A stretch of 64,000 nt of DNA from Pinus tabuliformis (Eukaryota; Streptophyta; Pinopsida; Pinales; Pinaceae), in contig CM062811.1 in NCBI GenBank assembly GCA_031772625.1, positions 651,126,871 to 651,190,870 of the forward strand. The letters are read 5' to 3'. Every line of letters starts with the position of its first letter. Positions within the stretch are counted from its first letter, which is position 1. Below, in pieces: positions 32,161 through 44,169 of this stretch. The notes under the pieces were generated by a model. That model was not told the origin of the DNA. It saw nothing but the letters and a program-made list of their open reading frames with translations, and did no database searches. A program made the translations under genes and the position numbers.

Positions 32161-33081
32161 GAGAGTGACTGGTTCCAAATCACATATGAAAATGTGATTA
32201 GTCTATAGCTCACAATGTGAAAATACGACTAAAGAAACCACACCAGGAAATGTGACTAGTCACCGCTCGCAACCTCAAAATGCAAGTTCAAGTTGCAAAA
32301 TCATGTGTTGAAGTTTTGACACAACCAAAAAATGTGACTTGGAATGATTGTGACTATGCGACCTCTCTTTAGGTCGCAAGTTCGTAATGATTCTCCCAAC
32401 AACATAGCAAAAGAATGTGACATCCATTGTAATGCGACCTTGCGCACTATCTTACCCTCAAATTATTTGATTAATACTGTAGGTCACATAATTGCAATTT
32501 TCAGCCTCAGGAAAGTTACCAAAAGTGTGACCTACCCCTTAACTACGACCATCTGACCCCCAAAAGTCACAAAATCACACTCGTTCTAGGAAAAGTGACT
32601 AGCAGATGCGACTTATAATGGAATGCGATTCTATGACTTCCACTAGTAACGTTTCTAAACACAACTAATCATAGCCTAAGACTTGTGACCGACATTGTGA
32701 TCTGAATTGAGATTCCAAATCACATTCTCATAATGCGATTAGATTCTTGTTATGACATAACACAAATTTTCGGAAACCGTTGAAATGAGCCATCCTTGAG
32801 TGCATATATTCATGACATTGTTTATGAGAAGAAGGTTCTTCACATGTTTTATTGGGTTATTGTTGAATAAAGTGACCAACCTGTTTTACCCTTAAGTCAA
32901 TTGGTTGGAATGCATATGAGAATTCAAGGATCACGTACTTTAGCAAGGGTAATTTTGATATTGGTTGATGTTCTCAGGAACACTATACGTTTGTCAAATT
33001 GTAGAGTGTCATGATTTACAGGCATGCATTGAATGATTGTTTTACTCTCTGCATGCACACATTTGACAACTGTGCACCCTA
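32161..33081 (+). repeat. Right long LTR, second part
   Basis: Continues the long LTR after the Copia and aligns with about 1640-2630, including the TGTGACY-rich block. It ends where the solo LTR begins; the last 40 bases are diverged from the left copy. Confidence 0.78.
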
Positions 33082-33086
33082 GTGAA

Positions 33087-34234
33087 TGTTGAGAATGCAA
33101 CAAGATGATGGAGCTTAGTGAAAAGAAGTCGCCTTCACTAAGTGGGCCCGCAGGCTATTTTTGGTGCAAAGTCTATTTTTAGACTATGTCTATTTTTAGA
33201 CATATGGATCATGGTCTATGAGTTGCAGGATGTTGTTTATGGATGATTGGTCATGTTGGTAAAAATAGATGGACTTCTATTTTTAGACATATGGGCGGAG
33301 TCTATTTATAGACTGCCAAGTCTAAATATAGATCAGTCGAATATTATTAGCTCATAATAATATTTGGACTATAAACATTATCTTATCCTCTTGCAGCACT
33401 TCAGTTCAAGCTACAGATGTGGCACATGCAACTGCTAGAAGGAAATATGCTTTTCTTATGGGTTAGTTGAGCTATTGCATGAAGGACTTCAGTTAGAACT
33501 CAAGTGATTGAGTTTGGTGGAGTTGATTGAGGAGTTGATGGAGTTGTGTTCAGTTTGACTTAGTTGAACTAGTTGTATTTAGTCTAACTGATAAATACAC
33601 TAGTGATGAGTGGTGTGAATTAATTATTAATTAATTCACTAATTATTAACTCATAAAGCAACTAAAGAATACATCAGTTAACTCAGTGCATGGACAATTC
33701 AGTGGAGACAGGTGTTAGAGGTGAGTGAAAGGGCAAGACAGCTATCAGTTGTGACTATAGTTGTGCATGAGATTTGCACAATCAATGGATTGAGTATTTC
33801 CAATGAGGATTGCGTGGTTCAGACAAAGGAAATACGAGTTTGTTTCAGCCATTCATCATTATTCTCATGCAGGATTGCGCAGTGGAGGCAGGCAAGCAGC
33901 AGAGGAGATTTGAACCTGTGATTGATTCAGATCTGAGCTAGTTTGTGTGTAACAGGTGGAGATAGTACTGAGTACTTGTCAGGAGTATTGTACTATGTAT
34001 TGTTACATGTTCTCAATCATTATAATATACAAATAGTGTGGGGTTTTCAGCTATATGCTTTCCCTGGGTTACATACTGTGTTAATGTGCGCATGCGATTG
34101 ATGTTTCATTGTTTTTAATGCTGCTAAATTGATGATCAATGTAGAGGAGCTTATGTATTATGCATGTATTCCGCAATAGTGTATAATCAGGATAATATTT
34201 GTGAATAAGTGTCATATTATTCAAAATTTCTACA
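33087..34234 (+). mobile_element. Solo LTR of an unrelated element
   Basis: A 1148-bp insertion absent from the left long LTR. It begins TGTTGAGAAT, ends TTTCTACA and is bracketed by a perfect TSD GTGAA (33082-33086 and 34235-34239). The left long LTR has a single GTGAATACATT at the matching place (about 2632). No internal region or PBS follows, as expected after LTR-LTR recombination. It carries repeated GTCTATTTTTAGAC palindromes near 33170-33310. Its orientation and family are not determined. The frame 33712-33921 shows no domain. Confidence 0.75.
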
Positions 34235-34239
34235 GTGAA

Positions 34240-36310
34240 TACATTTAATATACACTTTAACACACCTTTGGGTTCCTTTCAATAAAATGTAAAACCCTTA
34301 AGTGAAACTTCCCATGTCCCAATTAAGGGCATCCTTCCAACATGTATTAATCTAGGAAATAACACACTCGCATGATGTTTCATATACAATAATGAATCCA
34401 GGGGTGGACTAAGAGAAAGTAGAAGGGATCAAGGTAACAATATATTGGCAACGATATGAATAAGTTAGATCTAAGACTTTTGTGATCCATAATGTGGAAT
34501 ATATGTCTTTCGGATCAATCACATAATATAAATTTGGTCGACATTTTGAACCAACTAATGTGGTCCATCCTCAGGACAAGGTGAAGAATCAATCGATCTT
34601 AAGGAATAAATAGTATGGATGGGTCATTGCCCGTAATTAGCTGTTGAAAACTAGTCGTTGGTAAATTAGTTAGAAATTCTTGGAGGCACCACAACACCCA
34701 AACACCAGTAGAAAACAATGATGGATCAAATGTGATTTAAATTACCAAGGTAAAAGAAGATTCCCAAGATCATTTGGAACAATGTAAAAGAACAAATGAG
34801 GTTGGGAACTTGACAAAGGAAGAGCTCACCAAGCATATCATACCCAAATTATTCTGTTACAACTCACTTATTGGTACAAATAGTTGTAGCCATCACAAAA
34901 GATTCAAAGTTGTAACCAAAGTGACATAATTTAGGAAGTTCTATTCATATCTATGGATGATGAAAAAACCCAAGGTCATTTTGCATGAGATATCAGATGA
35001 TAGCACTACCTCCTGAGATATGCCATAAATCATGCGCAAGATATACATACCATAACGATATTGTGGTGTTGAAACGGGCTACACAGGGGTCCCAATTAGT
35101 GTTTTTATTTCAATCAAGTTATTACGCTTTTAAATCCATTATTTGTTGGAAAGTATGTATGCCCAATGTCATTTGCTTGCATGTAGAAGAAAAGAAGCAA
35201 GGATGTTGATCTATGAGGAGGGATAAAGTTTTCTTGCAAGAAGCTGCACAACTAGGGTTTCGACAAATATGATGGTTAGATCCACATGTTTTTACAAGGC
35301 ACTGGCATCAACCATTGATGGTAGGTGTATTAGCAGGAAAATGAACATTCACACATCAAATGAACATTGCCACCCTATTCATCAACCAATACGGGTCACC
35401 ATACCTTTGCAATAGAATTAGCCCCTGACATTAGGGTTTCCAACAAGCCTCTATATTCTCCTCACAATTCCTGTTATATCAATATGTACATATTTCTAAT
35501 CATAATTCCCATATCTATGCAAAGATCAATTGGGCAAGCAATAGTCATTGGAAATGAGAGAATGGTGAGGAAGGTCAAGAATCATGAATGTAAATGAAAG
35601 GTCACATGGGGAGTGTGAAAGGTCACCCTCCTTACTTCTATAAGTAAAACCTCATGCCTCATTTATGGGTGGACTTTTAACACTTGGGCTCGGACTAGTA
35701 GTAGATAACTTATTTTTCCTTGAGAGCTAGAGGTACTCTTCTCTTGGAAGCTAGGAGGGTGAGCTGAAATGAGGCTAGGGTTTTGCCTTGGATAATGGCA
35801 TGAGAAACCCATGTCTCACTGTTGGGCTTTGATGAATTGCAAGATATGTACTTGTATTTGCAGTAGCATTAATAATGTTATGGACTGGTTTGTAGTTGTT
35901 GCATGTATGTTTACTTTTTAGAATATGTGCTTACTTATTCCATGCCATGGGAGTGATATATTGTGAACTAATTTGCAATTAACCTCTAGCATGTTCTTGT
36001 TCATGTATGTATAATTGGGGTTTGGCTCATTGATCCTTCTCATGGCATACATCTTCTTAGTGTTGTGCTGACTTTCTTGTACATCTTTCTGTAGTCTGTC
36101 AATCTTGGGCTGACTTTGTTTCATTGTTTGGGCATTTAATTCTTGTTCTCACTCTGACATCTTTTTATTTGATAGCCAAGGTTGAAATATTCATGGTGGC
36201 AGCAGGGCCCACATACCAGATGGGACTCCTATCCCAAGCGATGTGAGGTCTAATTAGGACTTCACATTGGGGAGACCCCCTAACTGTTGGCAGTACATTC
36301 CATCCTGTCA
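34240..36310 (+). repeat. Right long LTR, third part
   Basis: Aligns with about 2638-3008 and then 20759-22358. At about 34814 it shows the empty target site of the 3009-20758 insertion. A stretch of about 250 bases at 34435-34680 has only partial counterpart in the left copy. It ends TCCTGTCA at 36310, where LINE sequence starts. Confidence 0.78.
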
Positions 36311-38140
36311 ACATTATGAAGGAAATCAAAGAGGATGTTATGTCTAACCAAATCAAAATATTTTTCCATATCCAATTTGATGAGCATTCCTTTCGCTCCT
36401 TGAATTTTGCTTGAATGAACTACTTTTTGAAATAGTATGATATTGTTTATGATCTACCTTTTTTGGATAAATTTTCTTTGGTTTTCTAAAATTATCTTCT
36501 GGAGAGGAGGATTTATAATATTTGAGATATTTTTTTATATGATCTTCTACGAAATATTACAAAGAGAAATGGGTTGAAATCTATCAATGTAGGATGGATT
36601 AATTTCCCTTGGAATTAGTGCTAGAAATGTTGAATTGATCCTTTTGATTTTTGAAAATTTTTGGGCATAGGATGTTATTCTTGTTAAAATATTCTTAATT
36701 ATTATCCAACAATGTTTGTAAAAAGGGGTAAAGAATCCATTTGGTCCTGGTAATGTTTTTGGATTAAATGAATTCAATACATCCAAAACTTCATTGGCTA
36801 TAATTAGTTGGATCAAATTTTCATTTTCCTCTCGGGTTATTTAATGAGGGATATTCTCCAACATGTTTGTTGTAGTCTTGTCATCCATTGAAGGCTACTC
36901 TCTACACAAATTGGAATAGTGGTCTATTGCAACCCCTTTAATTTGATTGTACATAGTCAAATTCCCACCCTTAGTTGTATTTATTTTAAATACATTGTTC
37001 CTCCAGATTCTCTACTTGGATTGTTTGTGGAAAAAATTGTGTTTCTCTCTCCTGCCTTCAACCATATACTCCTAGACTTAAGAAGTCACATTTCCTCCTC
37101 ATTTCTCAATTCAGTCCATAATTTTTGAATTTTTTTTGCCTTCCATTAGTAGAATATGGTGACTATTTGTTGTTACATTTTTTCTTGAGTTTCTTTTAAC
37201 TAGATGTTCAAGATGAGAATATACTCATCTTTTTATTGATAACATTTAACCTAGATTTCAAGTGCTTCCTTAACCTTTTTATATTTTTCTCCTAGATGTA
37301 TATCGACAATACATTTATCCATTGATTCCACACATTTAAGACAAGTTCAAAGAATTCATGATTCTATGTCTAGGTGGGATTGTACTGGAATGGAAGAGGT
37401 CCATAGTTCTGAAGAGAGGATAGTGTAGGAGATATTGGTATATGATTAGAACTTGACCAAGGGAGGATTTGAGATAGGGGTGTGATGTTTTCTTCTAGAA
37501 AGGAGTTATAGACAAGGAATTTGTTAAGCCTAGCAATAATGTGTCTGGGTCCTAAACTTCTATTGGACTAGGTGTATTTCCCTTTTATTGGATTAAGATA
37601 AACAAGGTGACAGAATGAGATACATTTTTCTCATTTTTCTCTAAAGGTGAGTTTTTCTCATTTTTCACTAAAAGGATCCACTACTAATGAGCCCCCATTT
37701 TTTCTTAGGCATAGATGGTGGTGTTGAGGTATCTTGTATAAATATTGTTTTGTTCGTAGATTGTATCTTTCAATCTTGATAGAGAATTCTAGCATGGAAC
37801 TTTATTTGGATATGAACTTGGCATGTACACCTTGAAAAATTTGACAATCTTAATTGATGGGTTATGAAGCAATCTTACAACGATCGAATGCATTGAGGAT
37901 AGTTCTTAGATGAATTGGAAGTGGGATGATGACCATATGCATAATCCTCTTGATGCTCATTTTTAACTAATAACTTTTCCTATACTATTTTTTCAAACTA
38001 TGTTTCTTTTATGGAGGGTTACTTTTTCCTCCAGTTTAGTCTCTTGTAGAGGAATAATTTGAGGATTCCCTACTTTGATTATGTTCTTTGCTATTTTCCA
38101 TTTTCATCACTCCCCAAACCTATGCAGTTCTAGGAGAGAA
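36311..38140 (-). pseudogene. LINE ORF2 (endonuclease and reverse transcriptase), 3' half missing
   Basis: On the minus strand near 38130-38030 a decayed endonuclease start is visible, with the family motif LQETKL. Between 36816 and 36547 the RT N-terminal block is open: NPKTLPGPNGFF, FYKHCW, FLALIPRE and FQPISLCN match the plant LINE RT fingers (family pattern GPDGF, LIPK, RPISL). Near 36340 the first catalytic block reads KLDMEKYFD. The second block with the Asp pair is not in the window because the LTR element interrupts at 36310. Several frameshifts and stops lie between 36900 and 38000. The family role is target-primed reverse transcription; this copy is dead. Confidence 0.75.
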
Positions 38141-38599
38141 ATTTCATCATTTACTATTTGCTCTAGAAGCTCCTTCCATAGGAGGAACTAAAGCACCTTT
38201 AAATTTTCTAGTGTTTCTAATATAGTATCCCTCTATAGTGCATCGAATACCTATTCCTTTATCCAAGTTTGCTCGTTCTTCCCTCTTTTTCTTATTATAT
38301 TTTCTTCCCAATTTCATTATTGATTTGATTACTCATCACTCTTTGGTTGCATGTCCTATAATTTATCCTTTATTGGATTAACTTCTAGAAGTACTAGACC
38401 AATACTAGATCTGGGGGTCCCTGTGATTTTGTAGATTGCAGGGATTGCTTCTTTAGAAGGGGGGATGATGGTTTCCATTGAATGAAAGAGGGCATACTCC
38501 AATGGAGGCATTACTTATAATTTTTATCCCTCATTATCTCCTATATTGTTAGTTTCTAGGGATTTGATTGACACAAGACTTCATATCCATTGATGTGTG

Positions 38600-39542
38600 A
38601 GGAGGAAGGAATTCCCTTTCTAGAGGGTGAGGGAATTTTTAAGGGTTATTTATAATGGGGATATTGTGAGTTAAGGGGGAAGGTGAGGAAGGATAAATGA
38701 GGGAGTTTGGAGGTTGGCTCTTGTATTACTCATCTCCTTTTAGGTTGCTGCTATTATTCTTCCCACTTGGCCTATTTCTCCTCTATGGGGATTTTTGGGA
38801 AATTTATTGCAAAATGTCCATATTCATGGCAAGTTTTGCATTTGAATCAGAATATGATCATAATCCAACTTTTGAATAAAATTCCAATTGTCTAGGTTGA
38901 AATTAATGGCTAATGACATCACTTTTTATAAGTCCACTTCTACACATATTGTGGCACAAACAAACTTTCCATATTTGGTTTCAACTTTATCTATGTATTT
39001 CCCTAATGGATTTCCTATATTTTTGAAGGTGCCTCCATTTCAACAATTAAGGGGTAAATATAGAATCTTGGCCGAAACCATGATTATCGAGGCTCTATCA
39101 TTTTTAGGATTAAATCCAGGGCTCCATCTATTCAAATATAATCCTTGTGTTGCCATGATGTATGGGCCACACCTAAAAATTAAGTCCCTGTCTTCTTTTT
39201 CTTCAAACCTGAATGTGGAAAATCCTTTTGCATAAAAAGATAATGAAATCTTACCTTTTGTTAACGTCCTCCAATTTTAATCTGCCAAGGATGCTAGCAT
39301 TGAAGGAGAAGGTTAGATTCCTATGAATTTTCTAACGAGCTCCCATTTTACATGATGGAGTGCCATGATGTGAGATTGTGAAAGAATTAGAACTTTAGGG
39401 ATCTCCTCCATACTTTTTATGAACTTGGATTGGGGGTTTTTTCTGATCTAGTCTGAGCTAAGATAAATGAGTTAAATGTAGCTATGTCTAGTAGGAGAGG
39501 AGGAGGAGGTAGGCCTCCTCCTTCTGAGGAGTGACTCATCAT
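38600..39542 (-). pseudogene. LINE ORF1, DUF4283-like RNA-binding protein with zinc knuckle
   Basis: The minus-strand ATG is at 39542. The region 39235-38890 reads as a DUF4283-like domain (features: FEEKEDRDLIF, LNRWSPGF, LYLPLNCWN, FKNIGNPLGKYI). At about 38843-38801 a zinc knuckle CKTCHEYGHFAINF follows, with the last Cys changed to Phe. Several stops and frame changes separate the parts. In plant LINEs this protein binds element RNA. The C-terminal end is not clear. The plus-strand frames at 38697-39235 are shadows of this gene. Confidence 0.72.
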
Positions 39543-40404
39543 TGAAAGTGAAGTGGGTAAGGGTTAGTGTTTCACATGTGTATAACTATAGAAAAAAAAC
39601 ATGATGCCAATGTGCAATAACTGTATATGCTTTTTAATATGAGGAAGCTTCAAATTATGAATTTTTTATACAATTGAGGAGAGATATATAGGTACTCATA
39701 AATATATTTCCTTCATTGAATAATTAGGGGTTATATATTCGACATGTTTAATCCTATATTGCAAATATTATGGTGCAATGAGGTATTTTCTAGAACTTGA
39801 AGCATTTAAAATGTTTCTTTATTCTATATTATTAAGTCTAAAGATGGGACGTGCATTCCAAGACTAAAAATATAAGTTTACTTACAAGGGCAATGGTATT
39901 GGAAATAAAATATACTCACTATTAAACTATTAGGGTTTAATAAATTCTATTTAGCTAGGAAGTCAAAGATAGAGTAAAAGACTTAGCTCATGCCAACACC
40001 TTAGCTCACAATATTTCTTTGCAAGGCATAATCAAACATATGAATTGTTTCTAGCATATATGAGCCTAAACCCAAAAAATATGTAAAAAATATCAATATA
40101 TTTTGTTAACCAAGATTACTCCTTCAATCACACAAGAAATTTGGAGAAGACATCAATATTATTCTTATCATCATCCCCTCCCTGTTTGTTTTCTCCAACA
40201 TCCTTCTCCCTATGACCATTCATTTTATCGCTACCACCACCACCTTCCTTCTTCTCCCCACTTCTTTCTTGCCCCCATCCTTCATGTTCCCTTCCTAATT
40301 GTCCCCAGCCTTATTATGTGGGATGATCTCCACATAATTTCTAGTCTTTTTTCGAGATAAAATGTCTCATAATTGTTATTACAATGAATGAATGAATGAA
40401 TGGA

Positions 40405-40427
40405 TTGACAGTAAGGATTAGAGCAAG

Positions 40428-40472
<45 letters not shown>

Positions 40473-41103
40473 GTTGACTAAGAGGTTAGGTGTGGGATTT
40501 GGAAGCCAAGAAAATAAATGTTTGTTTGTTTCTTGGAGTTTTTGTATTGAAGAGTAGAAATCATATTCAAGATAGTTATGGAAGCTCCATTGATGATGTG
40601 GGTTGATATCCTCAACTATTTCACTTTCAATGTGTTATTCTTACTATTGAATGTGGGATTAGAACCATTATTGTTACTTTGGAATGCACCAAAACAACAC
40701 CAAAATGGATCTTAGAAGAAACCCATCTCTTTTATATAGACTAAACACCTTTAGTTTATCTATAAATAGTGTTGAGGAGGTTGGTGACTCTTAAAACTAG
40801 GAAAAATAAGAGAAAGTGTCAGATAATGCAGTAACAATACAAGAGAGAAACAAGGCTGAAAAGTAAGGATTACAACAAGTTATACAATTATTTTTATTTT
40901 TGGTTAACCATGAGGGGATTTGTGAGATCTAGAAGGCAAGAAAGGTTTTATTTTTCTTGCAATTTCTATATTATATAGTAGAAATTGTGTAAAGGATAAT
41001 TAGGGAAGCTTTTCCTTATATGTGGGTTTTCATGCTCAATTGGTCCATTCTCATTGTGCTACTAAATGTGGTGATTAGAATCATTATTGTTGCTTTTGGA
41101 TGG
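40405..41103 (+). repeat. Diverged direct duplication
   Basis: About 280 bases at 40405-40695 resemble 40863-41103 in order: a GTAAGGATTA start, TTGGTTRAC, AGTAGAAAT, ATGTGGGTT and GATTAGAAYCATTATTGTT. The TA run lies in the first copy only. No function is apparent. Confidence 0.6.
40429..40469. repeat. (TA)n microsatellite
   Basis: 41 bases of uninterrupted TA, preceded by a short AATG/GAAT run at 40384-40402. Confidence 0.95.
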
Positions 41104-42296
41104 GGGATTTTTTAAGAACGGCCCTAAGTATATAGGTATAATAAATGGGAAAATCCTCATGATACATAGGAAAATTTGAAGGCTATTTTATCAATAATGT
41201 ATTATGTACATATAATTTTTTGGCTCAAGTGCTCAATTTGCATATATCCTTTGTCAAGTATTCACAAAAAAACTTATTGAGAAGGTTGAAAAGGGATGTT
41301 AGAATGATCTCAAGAATTTTGAGATTCTAGTATTTTTCTTGCACCAGAATTTTATTGAGACAATATTTTAAAATGAAATTGCATACAACCCTTGCAATAC
41401 ATATGCAAACCTTCACGGTAAATTTGGTGGAAATCCATACAAATGAATTTCATAAAACATGAATTATAAAAAGTGATGAAGAAACATATAACATAGTATC
41501 TTTATCGGCCTAATTAATAAATCCTCAAATTATCACCAAACATACTAGAAATGCATAACACATGAAAATAACTCTCTCGATCATGAAATTTAGCCATATC
41601 CCACCTTCTTCCATGCCACATACTTCCACAATTTCTTTGATAACTATGTAATCCAACAACATCAAGGATTTGATAAATCTGAAAAGGTATAAGTTCTAAG
41701 TAAACAATTGAGCCATGTTTCAACAAATAATTTAAAGTTATTATATGTTGCTTATTGGTGCCTAGTAATGAAGCCTCCCAACATGAAATAAAGAAAGGTA
41801 ACACAAGTTGGCTAGATATTAGACTTGTAACCTTGGTGTAAAGATATAATTAACACATGCAAGCAAAGTAGCTAAAGTTCAACCATAAATCCAATATGTA
41901 GTACACTATTAGAATATGAATAAAAATCATAGAAAAAAAATGAACTACAACTTTAAGCATATCTTTGGAGCATTATCACCTTTGTTTCTCACTCTAGGTC
42001 CATATATTTTAATATTTTTATTTCAAAATGTGCAAGGCACCAATCAAAATTTTCAAGTAGTTCTTTACAATTGAAGCATTTAGAAAACTAACCATCAAAA
42101 GTTATGCTTTGTTTCCATATTACCTACAAATATGAATCTATCATTGAGATAATAGCCTTCATCATTAAATGTAGTTTACATGTACAAAAGAATGTAGTAC
42201 AATAACTCCATTATTTGTCAAACCATTGTAACAAGCTATAGTGTTGAAGTTTGGGTGTTAAGGCAATGAGAAGACATTGATTACATTGCCGTTATC

Positions 42297-42594
42297 TCTT
42301 TTCACTCTCTCTTAGATGTAACAACCCATTTTCATTGAGAAGCAATAAATAATGGTATTTTTGGTGTAGGTTTTATTGTGCTTCAAGTAACAAGTTGAGC
42401 ATCTCTTTCTTGCCGTGGTTAGGAAATGACTCCATTCCATTACCCCTTCTCACTCTCTTCTAGAATGTAACAATCCATTTTTATTGAGAAGCAATAAACA
42501 ATGGTACTTTCTGGTGTAGGGTTTATTGTGCTTCAAGTAACAAGTTGAGCACTTCTTTTTTGCCTTGGTTAGGCAACGACTCCCTTTCATTACC
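42297..42594 (+). repeat. 149-bp tandem duplication
   Basis: Two adjacent units (about 42297-42445 and 42446-42594) share GAGAAGCAATAAA, GGTGTAGG and TTATTGTGCTTCAAGTAACA at a constant offset of 149 bases, with scattered substitutions. Confidence 0.8.
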
Positions 42595-42671
42595 CCTGGA
42601 AGGTGTCCATGCATTTGTTTTGTATTTTTTGGGGGAATATATTAAAAATTATAGCATACTTAAGGCTAAAA

Positions 42672-42870
42672 GATTAACTATACTTATTCTAATATTATAA
42701 TATATGCATAGATTATATAAATATATTTAATATTGTTTTCTGCTGAGAGATTAACTATACTTATTATATATATGCATAGATAATATAAATATGTTTAATA
42801 TTGTTTTTTGTTGAGAGATTACTTATTATAATATATGCATAGATAATATAAATATGTTTAATATTGATTT
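42672..42870 (+). repeat. Three-fold AT-rich tandem repeat
   Basis: Units start at 42672, 42749 and 42817 (lengths 77, 68 and about 54). They share GATTA, ATATGCATAGAT, ATATAAATATRTTTAATATTG and TTGAGA words. No gene is seen. Confidence 0.75.
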
Positions 42871-43559
42871 TATGAATTTTTCTTTATGATGCATATATAA
42901 TAGAAAACATAAAATATTATCAATAAAAATGTCTCGCCATTAACAAGTGCATGATCGTTGTTTCTTTATTTTCTTATTCCATTAACTTGATTTGGTGGTT
43001 TATTTTCATTAAATCTAGAGGAGGATTAATGTGTGCTTTAATATTGCCAGAATCGTATGGTTATACTTGAGTTATCTTCTTTCCTCTTTCTAAGTTCACA
43101 ACAATACTTAATGGCTTCTTTTTTTCTTTTTCTTTTTTTTTGGAGATATTGGTTATTTTTGTAGCTCAAAGACTTTAGTATGAAATTGTATAGGATCTTT
43201 CTGCTACGAAACATGGGTGGTTTTTGAACAATAAAGGTTGTAATATTTATTTGACTGTCTAGGAAACTTGGGCTTTGATGCATTAAAACCATAAATGGAT
43301 GCAAAAATCTATGTTTCTTTGTGATTTGACTCATGAAAAACATTTTTTTTCATACGAGCTAGATATAATATTGAGAATAAACTTCAATATAGATTAATCA
43401 CATTCTTATGGAAATGAAATTGTATCTTACATCTATGCTATAAAATAAATTGCAGAGAGAGTTGCAACAAAATAATTTTTCTTGGTGTGAAAGTAACATG
43501 TATATATTAACTATAGAACATACCTTCCACATAGGAAAATGTATGAAATTGGTTACTAT

Positions 43560-43828
43560 CAAATGTTGAGATTTCCGTTGTTGAAGCATCTAAAAGATCG
43601 AGGGGGACCAAAGGATATATGAGCCTTTGCGGACCCCTTTCAACCTACTATTGAGGCTCCACATCCTCCCCAAACCTTTCTACTCTTATTCAATATTTCG
43701 TCATCATTCAACTTTATCTCTGAGAGAAGGAGGCTAAGAGTTTTTTCATCATTAATTAGGCTTCTTACTTTTGAAATCATGTTTTCATTTTCTATCCACC
43801 TACAGTTCCAAGAGACCACCTTCATCAT
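43560..43828 (-). pseudogene. LINE ORF2, endonuclease N-terminus
   Basis: The minus-strand ATG at 43828 opens a frame that reads MKVVSWNCRW and then SEIKLNDDEI. This matches the AP-endonuclease start of plant LINEs, where the family shows WNCRG and ETKL. A stop lies at 43640, after KVWGGCGASIVG. Homology fades by 43560. The Glu of the ETKL motif is kept. Only about 90 residues of the domain remain. Confidence 0.72.
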
Positions 43829-44169
43829 TTTCTTAAGGATTTGATGTTACCCCCTTGAGTGGGATCACTCCACTTTTCTTCCTTAACATTCTTGTTACTT
43901 AGTGCAATGTTGTTTGAATAGTCAGTTGTGTCCCTAACTCTTTTTCCTTATCAACCTATTTAATCTAGAGATCAAAATTATTGGTTCCCCCTACTCTCTT
44001 GGAAACTTGTTTGTGTTCAACTTCTCTTTCAATATTTCCATTAGACTTCTAATATTATAACCATGGGACACCTTGGGTATTTTTGGGATATTTTGGAGAA
44101 AGGAACACCTCCTCTTCTTCCTCATATTTCCCTTCCCCCTCTTCTGGGTTTTCTATAGGGACATCTTCT

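Larger units (their letters stand above)
1..36310. mobile_element. Non-autonomous LTR element with very long (~4.65 kb) LTRs, heavily nested
   Basis: Two diverged direct copies of one sequence flank an internal region at 22359-25446. Positions 1-3008 plus 20764-22358 align in order with 25581-27094, 32161-33081 and 34240-36310. Both copies end in TCCYGTCA, and the left copy is followed 8 bases later by a PBS-like run. The right copy probably starts at 25447 (TGATGGGA), which forms an inverted terminal repeat with that end. The left LTR would then begin about 134 bases before the window, so its TSD cannot be read; the right flank predicts ACATT. The internal part has a decayed Gag and no protease, RT or integrase that I can see. 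Orientation is plus, judged from PBS and Gag. All other elements between 3009 and 34239 are later insertions into the two LTRs. Confidence 0.8.
36311..39600 (-). mobile_element. Plant L1-like LINE, minus strand, cut by the long-LTR element
   Basis: Reading on the minus strand from 39542 down, there is a plant LINE ORF1 (DUF4283-like domain, then zinc knuckle), then an endonuclease start, then reverse transcriptase up to position 36311. There the RT frame stops abruptly at the LTR end, so its 3' half should lie left of the window. Many stops and shifts make it an old copy. Orientation is clear from the order ORF1, EN, RT. Confidence 0.78.
39601..43559. other. Gene-free AT-rich interval with local duplications
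   Basis: About 4 kb with no protein domain I recognise. The frames at 40103-40360 plus, 41514-41804 minus and 43038-43343 minus look fortuitous. What can be seen is a TA microsatellite (40429-40469), a diverged duplication (about 40405-40695 and 40863-41103), a 149-bp tandem duplication (about 42297-42594) and a three-fold AT-rich repeat (42672-42870). Confidence 0.6.

Noticed and set aside
36919..39235. Plus-strand frames between 36919 and 39235 as genes.
   Set aside because: The minus strand reads as LINE ORF1 and ORF2 with recognisable motifs, so the plus-strand frames are shadows.
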